Of a DNA stretch of 64,000 nucleotides, positions 26,637 to 33,519 are shown piece after piece. Source of the stretch: Cupriavidus oxalaticus (GTDB lineage Bacteria > Pseudomonadota > Gammaproteobacteria > Burkholderiales > Burkholderiaceae); NCBI RefSeq assembly GCF_016894385.1, contig NZ_CP069812.1, positions 2,852,001 through 2,916,000 on the forward strand, written 5' to 3'. The notes beneath the pieces are model-generated. The model was not told where the DNA came from. It was given only the letters and a program-made list of their open reading frames with translations, and did not search any database. The position numbers and the translations under genes are program-made. How positions within the stretch are numbered: position 1 is the stretch's first letter; every line of letters begins with the position of its first letter.

Positions 26637-27650
26637 TTATTCGAGGGTGATGCGGTTCTTGTCGATGACGCGGCGCATGCGCGCGGTCTCGTCGGCGACC
26701 ACCCGCGAGAACGCCTCGGGCGTCGGCGTCGGCGCGAGCGCCGCGCCCATCTCGGTGTAGAGCCGGCGCAGGCCGGGATCGGCCAGCGCCTTCAGGATCG
26801 CCGCGTGCAACTGCGCCACGATCGGCGCCGGCAGGCTGGGCGGCGCCCACACGCCACTCCACGCATCGAGGTCGAGATCCTTGCGCCCGAGCGCCTCGTT
26901 CAGCGTCGGCACCTGCGGGAGAACTGCGGCGCGGCTGGCCGACGTCACCGCCAGCGCGCGGACCTTGCCGGCGGCAAGCTGCGGCAGCGCCGTCGTCGCC
27001 ACGGGGAAGCCGAACTGCGTATCCCCTTTGAGCAGCGACGGCACGATCTCCACCGAGCCTTTGTACGGCACGTGCACCACGTCGATCCCCGCGGCCGCGG
27101 CAAACGCCGCGCCCGACACATGCGCCGCCGAACCTATCCCGCCGGAAGCGTAGTTCAGTGCGCCGGGCGCCCGCCGGGCCGCCGCAACGAGGTCGGCCAC
27201 GGTCCGATACGGCGAGCCGGCGCCGACCACCAGCACCGCCGGGCTGACGCCGACGCGGATGATGTGGGTGAATGCCGAGGGATCGAATTTCGCGCCCGGC
27301 TGCAACAGCTTCTGCGTGACGTGGGTGGAAGCGCCGAGCATCAGCGTGTAGCCATCGGCAGGCTGCTGCGCGACGAACTCGGCCGCAAGGATGCCGCCGG
27401 CACCGACCTTGTTCTCGACCACGACCGGCTGGCCGAGTTGTTGCGCCAGCACCTCGGCCAGCTTGCGGGTCTGGATGTCGGGACCGCCGCCGGCCGCGTA
27501 GGGCACCACCAGCCGTATCGGCCGGCTGGGATACGGCTGCGCCGCGCGGCTCGCCCCGGGCAGGCCCAGCGCGCCGGCGGCCGGCAGGGCCAGCATCGAC
27601 TTCAGCAGCAGGCGTCGCATGGGGCTGCGCCCGCCGGGATTGGTTTGCAT
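26637..27650 (-). CDS. Bug-family periplasmic tripartite tricarboxylate transporter receptor
   Basis: 337-aa substrate-binding protein of the Bug/TctC family, highly expanded in Cupriavidus and Bordetella. Signal peptide with a twin-Arg start (MRRLLLKSMLALPAAGALGL) and the mature start AAQPYPSRPIRLVVPYAAGG. GAGGILAAEFVAQQPADGYT is a further family hallmark. It binds a carboxylate ligand in the periplasm; the ligand is unknown. Lies 8 bp upstream of the CoA-transferase gene and divergent from a LysR regulator. Confidence 0.9.
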   Translation of the reverse strand: MQTNPGGRSPMRRLLLKSMLALPAAGALGLPGASRAAQPYPSRPIRLVVPYAAGGGPDIQTRKLAEVLAQQLGQPVVVENKVGAGGILAAEFVAQQPADGYTLMLGASTHVTQKLLQPGAKFDPSAFTHIIRVGVSPAVLVVGAGSPYRTVADLVAAARRAPGALNYASGGIGSAAHVSGAAFAAAAGIDVVHVPYKGSVEIVPSLLKGDTQFGFPVATTALPQLAAGKVRALAVTSASRAAVLPQVPTLNEALGRKDLDLDAWSGVWAPPSLPAPIVAQLHAAILKALADPGLRRLYTEMGAALAPTPTPEAFSRVVADETARMRRVIDKNRITLE

Positions 27651-27715
27651 CGCGGTCTCCTCACTGGTTTGACCCGATTGTCCGGCCCGGCATCATTCGA
27701 AACAATTATCCAGTT

Positions 27716-28759
27716 TTGATGGAGTCATCACGATTCGTTATGAGCAAAGCGCCTTCCGCACCCGCGTCGCCAAACCGCATCGACCGGCTGCGCATCCGTC
27801 ACCTGCGGCTGCTCGACCTCGTCGCCCGCAGCGGCTCGCTGACCGCGGCAGGCGAGGCGCTGCACATCAGCCAGCCCGCCGTCACCAAGATGCTGCAGGA
27901 ACTGGAGCAGGCCTTCGGCTGCCGGCTGATCGAACGCACCACGCGCGGCGGGCGCCTGACGGCGGCCGGCGAACGCGCACTGGAGCGGCTGCGCGTCGTG
28001 CTGGGCGCGATCGATGCCGCCGGCGAGGCGCTGCAGGCCAACCCTGAAGTGCCGCTGGTGCGGCTGGGCATGCTGCCGCTGGTGGGCGTCGAGGTCCTGC
28101 CGAAAGTGGTCGCGCTGCTGCGCAACCAGGGCACGCTCCCGCGGCTGGCCGTGCGCGAACAAACCGTGGGCGGCCTGACCGCGCTGCTCGGCAACGGGGA
28201 ACTGGACTGCGTGATCGGGCGGCTGCAGAAGGAAGAGGTCACCCAGTTCCAGGCGCGGCTGCACATCACGCCGCTGCGGGATGAATACCTGGCCGTCGCC
28301 TGCGCACCCGACCACGTGCTGGCCCGGCGCCGCGATACCAAGCTGGCCGACCTGCACGCCGGTCCGTGGATCCTGCCGCCGCGCGGCACCCACACCCGCG
28401 ACGTGTTCGAGCAACCCTTCCTCAATGCCGGGCAATTGCCGCCGACGCCGCATATCGAATCGGCCTCCTTCCACAGCAACCTGGCCATGACCGCCGCTGG
28501 CGGCTTTCTTACGGTGGCGCCGGCAAGCGCGCTGGCGCCCTATGTGGCGATGTCGATGGTGCGGGAAGTGCGGCTGCGCACGCCGTTTGCGTCGGGCCGC
28601 CTAGTCTTCATTACCCCGGCGGAGTCTGAGAGTCCGCCCGCCGTGGCCGCGCTGCGGCAGGCGCTGGAGACGGTCGCCGGGATCGAACCCGCACCGCCGG
28701 CACGCAAGCCGGTGCAACGTGCCGGCCGCTCACGCCCTGCCCCGCCCAGCGGGGGATGA
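27716..28759 (+). CDS. LysR-type transcriptional regulator
   Basis: 347-aa LysR regulator. The N-terminal winged HTH is clear (HLRLLDLVARSGSLTAAGEA, then LHISQPAVTKMLQELEQAFG) and a periplasmic-binding-like effector domain follows from about residue 100. In-frame starts at 27716 and 27740; the second (MSKAPSAP) is also plausible. The 65-bp gap to the divergent Bug gene suggests that it controls the Bug/CoA-transferase pair. The last 25 residues are a Pro/Arg-rich tail. It is the last core gene before the island. Confidence 0.9.
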   Translation: MMESSRFVMSKAPSAPASPNRIDRLRIRHLRLLDLVARSGSLTAAGEALHISQPAVTKMLQELEQAFGCRLIERTTRGGRLTAAGERALERLRVVLGAIDAAGEALQANPEVPLVRLGMLPLVGVEVLPKVVALLRNQGTLPRLAVREQTVGGLTALLGNGELDCVIGRLQKEEVTQFQARLHITPLRDEYLAVACAPDHVLARRRDTKLADLHAGPWILPPRGTHTRDVFEQPFLNAGQLPPTPHIESASFHSNLAMTAAGGFLTVAPASALAPYVAMSMVREVRLRTPFASGRLVFITPAESESPPAVAALRQALETVAGIEPAPPARKPVQRAGRSRPAPPSGG

Positions 28760-28804
28760 GTGGCATAAAAGACACCCCCACAATGGCCCAGCATGCCGCC
28801 CGGC

Positions 28805-28834
28805 TTGCACTCCCTTGCCGATCCCGCATAGAAT
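28805..28834 (+). promoter_or_regulatory. tRNA-Gly promoter, left (orphaned) copy
   Basis: TTGCAC (28805-28810) and TAGAAT (28829-28834) with an 18-bp spacer, 10 bp before the tRNA-Gly 5' end at 28844. The tRNA downstream is cut at the anticodon stem, so this promoter now reads into the island. The identical hexamers with the same spacing stand before the intact tRNA at 53720-53749. Confidence 0.7.
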
Positions 28835-28883
28835 CACGGCTCCGCGGGCGTCGTATAATGGCCATTACCTTAGCTTCCCAAGC
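28821..28883 (+). repeat. attL: direct repeat with promoter -10 and 5' half of tRNA-Gly
   Basis: Matches 53736-53798 over 63 bp with one mismatch (C at 28863, T at 53778, in the tRNA D loop). It contains the -10 hexamer and tRNA-Gly positions 1 to 40. Identity stops abruptly in the anticodon stem and a perfect inverted repeat AAGCCG-CAA-CGGCTT (28880-28894) begins there. The tRNA remnant (28844-28883) cannot fold into a tRNA. Confidence 0.85.
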
Positions 28884-29059
28884 CGCAACGGCTTGACCAA
28901 ACCCACTGTTCATGCGGGTTACACACGCGAGTTTTCGCGGATGTTCATTATCCCCACCGAATCTGCGCGTTTTCGCGCGATGCCAGTTCCGCCCCCACTC
29001 AGCATCAGGAAAAGCCATTGATATAGGGGGTGGAATTACGGTGCACATCGACGCGACTG

Positions 29060-29536
29060 TTAGCGCCGAGCCTTGTATCGAGAAACTGCCTCTTCCGCTT
29101 GTGTCTGCGCATTATAGATGCTGAGCGCACAAAGCCCAGAGCCGGTGATCGAGACAGCAAGCAATATGGCATCTGTTACCGAGGGATTTTTCCAATCCCC
29201 CGCCCACGCCGCCATGGATATTGATAGAAATATAAAACCCCAAAGCAAGGCAACGTGAAAGCCAAGCCGCAGCCTCCAGTAATCCGGCCATTGCTGAAGT
29301 ATGCCCTCCTTGTCTTTTTCAGGAAAGAGTAGCTTCCGCCCAGCGGTCAATGACCAAACAAACAACGCTGCCGGAACCGCGATGACCCACTTAAGCTGAT
29401 CATCAGATATCCGTATCCCACTTATGAGGTGCGAAACTTGGTCCGAAAAGGTAGCCCTCAGTAAAACGCCAATAACCACAACAAGCATTTCCGGGCCCAC
29501 AAAGAAAAATCTCAAAAATTCGGCCACTCGCTTCAT
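29060..29536 (-). CDS. Four-helix membrane protein, RexB-like layout
   Basis: 158-aa protein with four predicted membrane helices, around residues 8-27 (FLRFFFVGPEMLVVVIGVLL), 49-66 (KWVIAVPAALFVWSLTAG), 88-111 (LRLGFHVALLWGFIFLSISM) and 119-141 (VTDAILLAVSITGSGLCALS). Its ATG overlaps the stop of the soluble upstream gene (ATGA at 29536-29533). A soluble protein of about 300 aa coupled to a small four-helix membrane protein is the layout of lambda RexA-RexB, where RexB depolarises the membrane. Sequence homology to RexB was not established; the function is inferred from layout and island context only. Confidence 0.7.
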   Translation of the reverse strand: MKRVAEFLRFFFVGPEMLVVVIGVLLRATFSDQVSHLISGIRISDDQLKWVIAVPAALFVWSLTAGRKLLFPEKDKEGILQQWPDYWRLRLGFHVALLWGFIFLSISMAAWAGDWKNPSVTDAILLAVSITGSGLCALSIYNAQTQAEEAVSRYKARR

Positions 29537-30420
29537 GGATGCCTCATATCTCTTTCCACACTTGTTCTGCGAAAGTGTTTCTCCGCCTCCGCGGCCAAAT
29601 CATCAGGTACAGGCTCCTTTGAAAACAAGAAGGCCTTTTGCGTATCAGAAGTTCTGATGACAACCTCCTCACCATACTGATCCCCAACCACACGCCCGGA
29701 TCCGTAACCGTCCGCTGCCATCAGAATGGCCGCATCGCCAATGGCAACTTCCCTGTCGGGCTCATATGTATGATCCTCAAGAATCTTCGATACCAGTTTC
29801 GCGATATTGGTAGCAAGACCCTTTACGCCCTCCTGTGACTCTTTGACCGTTACTTCCGAGGCATTCCGTTCTTCTATGTAACGATTCAATGATCCCCACA
29901 GTCGCCCAAACAGTGGATTAGGGGGATGGACGCGCGCCGATATTTCCCGAATCCGATCGAGAGATTGTAACTTCACCCCAAAGGCGCGATAATCTGACAC
30001 AGCCTCTATAGAGCAACCCACAAAGAAATTGTCATACGTCGCCTCGATTACTTCCTTAAAGCGCCTACTGAATGTATCCGCCTCGATGTGATTCCATACG
30101 TGCATATAAGCGATGCCGGAATATTCGGGAAGATAAACAAAATTAGCGCTGGCAATAAGAAGATTCGGCGCAATCGCCTCGACCTCTGATCTCGTGGAGG
30201 TATCCACGACAGTCACGTGCCCTTCGTCAGAATACTTTGACAACCGACCGAAAACAAATGGCAATCTTTCCGTCCGTCGGTCCACGACACTGGTAATAGT
30301 CCACCTTGACTTTCCAACCATTATCGTGCCCGCATTCACTATCGCATTCATTAGGCGAACCTGATCGAGAGTGCCCTGCTTAATTACTCTGCCGAGATAA
30401 TAACGCCCTCGTCTTTCCAT
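29533..30420 (-). CDS. Soluble partner of the membrane protein, RexA-like layout, function unknown
   Basis: 295-aa soluble protein starting MERRGRYYLGRVIKQG at the ATG at 30420. The open frame reaches 30660 but overlaps the divergent TIR start. A central block NLLIASANFVYLPEYSGIAY followed by DTFSRRFKEVIEATYDNFF recalls the arrangement of sensor proteins of the RexA and DUF4747 types, but I cannot confirm a family. The C-terminal part has a beta-rich segment DGYGSGRVVGDQYGEEVVIR and a charged tail. It is translationally coupled to the four-helix membrane protein and divergent from the TIR gene, 190 bp away. Confidence 0.72.
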   Translation of the reverse strand: MERRGRYYLGRVIKQGTLDQVRLMNAIVNAGTIMVGKSRWTITSVVDRRTERLPFVFGRLSKYSDEGHVTVVDTSTRSEVEAIAPNLLIASANFVYLPEYSGIAYMHVWNHIEADTFSRRFKEVIEATYDNFFVGCSIEAVSDYRAFGVKLQSLDRIREISARVHPPNPLFGRLWGSLNRYIEERNASEVTVKESQEGVKGLATNIAKLVSKILEDHTYEPDREVAIGDAAILMAADGYGSGRVVGDQYGEEVVIRTSDTQKAFLFSKEPVPDDLAAEAEKHFRRTSVERDMRHP

Positions 30421-30610
30421 GCTTTCTTTAACCCCAGTTCTCCAAGACCAACAGAGTGCATCATGAGGCAGTTTCGTGCAACCCCCTGTTTGCAAGGCTC
30501 TTGCGAATCGGAAAGCAACGCGCGGCAGCGGTCCCTCATGCCCGGAACGACGCGCGCGCAAGTGGCAAATGCGCGACAATACGGAATCACGATTCCACGA
30601 GGAGATTCGG

Positions 30611-31588
30611 GTGACCACATTGGTTTTCTCATACGCGCACGCAGACGAGGGGCTGCGCAATGAATTAGAAAAGCACCTGTCCGGGCTCCAGCGCCTGGGA
30701 TTGATTCAGACGTGGCATGATCGCCGCATCATAGCGGGCCAGGATTTCGCCGCTGAGATTGATTCTCATTTTGAGGCTGCGGACGTAATCCTCTTGTTAA
30801 TCAGCCCGGATTTTATCGCGTCCGAGTATTGCTACAACATCGAGATGACGCGTGCGCTCGAACGTCACCAGCGGGGCGAGGCAGTGGTTATTCCAGTGAT
30901 CCTCCGTCCGTGTCACTGGCACGCACTGCCCTTTGGGAAGTTACTGGCCGCCACTATCGACGGAAAGCCGGTTACGCATTTCCCCAGTTGGGATGACGCG
31001 TTTTACCAGGTGGCAGAAGCCATTAAGCGCGCCATTGCAACGATAGCTGAAAGGGCGCCCGCTACTGGTGGTGCACCAGCGGCCCTTACGACAACGGTGA
31101 TACCCACTGCGACGCAAACGGATATGGCTACTGCTCATGCGCCGCGCTCCAGCAATCTACGAATCCGGCGCCATTTCACAGATCGTGACCGCGACCAGGC
31201 GCGAAGGGACGGATATCAGTCCGTCTCGGGCTATTTCGAAACGTCCTTGGCGGAGTTGAAGGAGCGCAACCCTGACATCGATATCCATTTCGAGCGCACA
31301 ACGACACAGGCGTTTGAGGCCTCGATCTACGTCGAAGGCAAACGCGAGTGCCACTGCGGCGTATGGCTGGGCACCAGCAGCATCATGGGCGGCGATATTG
31401 GCTTCAGCTTTGGCGGCGTCACGCCCAACAGCTTCAACGAGACCATCTCCCTTACTGATGACGGTTACACCATGGGATTTCGTCCTCTCGGGATGGCTTT
31501 TTACGGCGCTCATTCCGAGGCGTTACTGACGCCAGAGGGTGCGGCCGAATACCTGTGGAGCATCTTTATTCGCCCGCTACAGCCGTAG
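30611..31588 (+). CDS. TIR domain protein with an unassigned C-terminal domain
   Basis: 325-aa protein. An N-terminal bacterial TIR domain spans residues 1 to about 142: TTLVFSYAHADEGLRNELE, then QTWHDRRIIAGQDFAAEI, then LLLISPDFIASEYCYNIEM with the likely NADase Glu at about residue 78, then VVIPVILRPCHWHALPFGKL. A Thr/Ala-rich linker leads to a domain at about 165-325 (FTDRDRDQARRDGYQSVSGY, CHCGVWLGTSSIMGGDIGFS) that I do not recognise; it may be a sensor. GTG at 30611 chosen because GAGGAGAT stands just upstream. Bacterial TIR proteins commonly act in antiphage NAD depletion. Confidence 0.85.
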   Translation: MTTLVFSYAHADEGLRNELEKHLSGLQRLGLIQTWHDRRIIAGQDFAAEIDSHFEAADVILLLISPDFIASEYCYNIEMTRALERHQRGEAVVIPVILRPCHWHALPFGKLLAATIDGKPVTHFPSWDDAFYQVAEAIKRAIATIAERAPATGGAPAALTTTVIPTATQTDMATAHAPRSSNLRIRRHFTDRDRDQARRDGYQSVSGYFETSLAELKERNPDIDIHFERTTTQAFEASIYVEGKRECHCGVWLGTSSIMGGDIGFSFGGVTPNSFNETISLTDDGYTMGFRPLGMAFYGAHSEALLTPEGAAEYLWSIFIRPLQP

Positions 31589-31721
31589 CAACTGCGCAGG
31601 TTCGCAATCGGCAGCGGAGCCACTCCTCCCTGTCACAAGCGGTAAGCGGGTACCGATGAAACGCGACGGAGTCGCACTCGGGTGTTTGATACCTGTGGCG
31701 ACCCTCACCTGCGAGCCCACT

Positions 31722-31964
31722 TCAACATGCCGCACTCTCACCACCGGACCCTGCCGATTCAGCGGACTCTTGGTGCCGCTCGCAGCTAGCGCGTCCGTTC
31801 AGCAATCGCCCCGGCTGCCCGCAGCATTCGCATGTTCGGGAAGAAAGAGCAGCGGACATCGCCACGATACCTGCAGTTATATCGTCGCCACCTCGATATC
31901 GGAACCGCAGGATGCCAAGCTTCGCCTTAATCTGTAAGGCGACCACTTCCGGCATCTGTTGCAA
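31722..31964 (-). pseudogene. 5'-truncated remnant of a small phage/plasmid protein
   Basis: The translation (VVALQIKAKLGILRFRYRGG, then AALSSRTCECCGQPGRLL and SCERH) resembles the C-terminal part of a widespread small prophage protein with the pattern 'qvKeKfGgLRfy...G.......a...S...CE.CGapG.l......t.C..H'. The conserved N-terminal half is absent. The frame continues upstream past 31964 without a plausible start. Probably a decayed gene; a short functional form cannot be excluded. The rest of 31589-32035 shows nothing else. Confidence 0.4.
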
Positions 31965-32035
31965 CCCTGCTCTGACACGCCACGGTGAAATTCGCTTACC
32001 GGAAACACTTACTATCCATCGGGTACGTAGCCTTT

Positions 32036-32224
32036 CTAACTGCCGCTGGCGGATCCTTCATCGGGCCGCGCCGGCGGCTCGATGAAGCCATACTTACGCA
32101 GCAATTCCTCCGGCGTCATCGGCTCCGACCACTCTCCATTGCGCTCCTGTTCCAGAATTTTCTGAGCCAGCTCATGCGACACCCCGAACTCTTCGTTGGC
32201 GTCGTCCCCCTTGTCGGTCGTCAT
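32036..32224 (-). CDS. Small acidic protein of unknown function
   Basis: 62-aa protein, MTTDKGDDANEEFGVSHELA onward, acidic, ending PPARPDEGSASGS. The segment MTPEELLRKYGFIEPP suggests a helical peptide-like protein. Its ATG (32224) overlaps the stop of the upstream gene in a TGATG junction, so the two are probably cotranslated. Function unknown. Confidence 0.6.
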   Translation of the reverse strand: MTTDKGDDANEEFGVSHELAQKILEQERNGEWSEPMTPEELLRKYGFIEPPARPDEGSASGS

Positions 32225-32637
32225 CAGAAGTTCTCCGCCCAGCGCTCCCAATAGCCGGGTTCGTCGTGGTGGGCATTTCTCGTAGCCACGCTGAGTTGCA
32301 GCGCCCAGAAGCGCATCTTGGGAAGCCGCAGCGTTCCGTCGTCGTGCTCGAGGAAGTTTTGCAGCTTGCGGTAGGCCGGCAACTCCCGATCGAACGGCGT
32401 CGCGATGTAGATCGAGCCTCGGTAGCTCGCCATCGCGTTGTCCTTGGCAATCTCGCCGCACGCGCTCCAGGCGTAGCCGTTGGCCATCAGCCAGTCGATG
32501 ACGGCCTGGCGCGACGGGTTATCCTGCCAGCGCTCCGACACGCGCGCGCCGGCCTGGTCCTCGTAGAACGTCAGGTACAGGACACCGCGCCCCTCCCTGC
32601 GGGCGATAGCGTCGATGTGCTCGATTTGCTGGGGCAT
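32224..32637 (-). CDS. Conserved hypothetical island protein
   Basis: 137-aa soluble protein starting MPQQIEHIDAIARREGRGVL with GGAGAG upstream. Motifs such as LYLTFYEDQAGARVSERWQD and FLEHDDGTLRLPKMRFWALQ are typical of small single-domain mobile-element proteins, but I cannot name a family. The frame is open upstream to 32715 without support. Coupled to the small acidic gene downstream. Confidence 0.65.
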   Translation of the reverse strand: MPQQIEHIDAIARREGRGVLYLTFYEDQAGARVSERWQDNPSRQAVIDWLMANGYAWSACGEIAKDNAMASYRGSIYIATPFDRELPAYRKLQNFLEHDDGTLRLPKMRFWALQLSVATRNAHHDEPGYWERWAENF

Positions 32638-32782
32638 CGATGCTCTCCTTTCTTGGTGTGACCGAGCGGAAGGGCATCGCGTGATTACGTCGTGAGGCAA
32701 CCTCGCCGTGGTCACGCGCCTGGTCGGTCGTTGTGCCGACGCTAGGCCATTGAGTCATTTGGCGCTTTTGCGTCGCAGGTCC

Positions 32783-33208
32783 TCATTTCTTCGGCGGAAA
32801 CTCCTCCTTTGCTTTGATCAGTTGATAGTACGTGCTCGCCCCCGCCTTCGTCAGCTTCACCTCCTCGATGAACCTCTGAATGATGTCCTTGCGGGTAACG
32901 CCCTTTACACCAATCATCCGCTTGTAGATTTCCGTAGCCACCACCATCTTGGTCGGCGCTGCAGATGCCTCCTTCTCCTGCTTGGCAGCAACCATCTGCA
33001 GCCACTCCGCGTTCGGGCTGCTGCCCTCCTTCTTGACCTCAAGCTTCTGATCTTCCTGCTTCGGAGTCACGGGGTTCACCGCGTCCGGCTTCGGGGCAAT
33101 AGCGCCAGCCGTCACAACAGCCGCTGGCGGCTTCTCCTGTCCAACAGTTGCCTTGTCAGCGCTGGCGTCTTTAGCGTTCGGGGTTCCGACTGCCTTGGAA
33201 TTGGTCAT
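32783..33208 (-). CDS. Hypothetical protein with Ala/Lys-rich N-terminus
   Basis: 141-aa protein: the first 75 residues are low-complexity (Ala, Pro, Lys, Val), while the C-terminal 60 residues form a probable winged-helix-like domain (VVATEIYKRMIGVKGVTRKD then IIQRFIEEVKLTKAGASTYY and QLIKAKEEF). The C-terminal domain resembles small DNA-binding modules with a 'T.aGastYYq.iK' pattern. ATG at 33208, preceded by AGGAGC that lies in the arm of a hairpin (33213-33236). Confidence 0.65.
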   Translation of the reverse strand: MTNSKAVGTPNAKDASADKATVGQEKPPAAVVTAGAIAPKPDAVNPVTPKQEDQKLEVKKEGSSPNAEWLQMVAAKQEKEASAAPTKMVVATEIYKRMIGVKGVTRKDIIQRFIEEVKLTKAGASTYYQLIKAKEEFPPKK

Positions 33209-33212
33209 GATC

Positions 33213-33236
33213 GGGGCTCCTGATGTTTGGAGCCCC
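33213..33236 (-). promoter_or_regulatory. Hairpin covering the ribosome-binding site
   Basis: Perfect 8-bp stem GGGGCTCC / GGAGCCCC with an 8-base loop, placed 4 bp before the start codon at 33208. On the transcript the Shine-Dalgarno AGGAGC forms one arm, so translation of the 141-aa protein may depend on opening this stem. The rest of 33237-33519 is AT-rich and holds no gene that I can see; a 6-bp GCCCGG / CCGGGC hairpin lies near 33430. Confidence 0.5.
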
Positions 33237-33519
33237 CACTGTCCGGCGAACCTTCGGGACAGACAACAGGAGCAGGGTTCAGCACTTTTTCCTGTTCCGG
33301 CATAGGGTTCACGGGGCAACAGTGATAGTTTTCACGTCACCGCGACGCATACGCGCTCTAACCTATTGTTTTTAATGGATTTTTAAGCCACACCATTAGC
33401 TTAAATAGCCCGGCGACGGGAACAGCCCGGAGCCCATCCTCCGGGCGGCAGATAACTCGCGCGTATATCAATAACAAAAAAATAGTTATCTATTCAACCA
33501 GCCATAGATGTGGGCTATC

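Noticed and set aside
28844..28920. A second functional tRNA-Gly at the left end of the island
   Set aside because: After residue 40 the sequence no longer pairs; T arm and acceptor 3' strand are absent.
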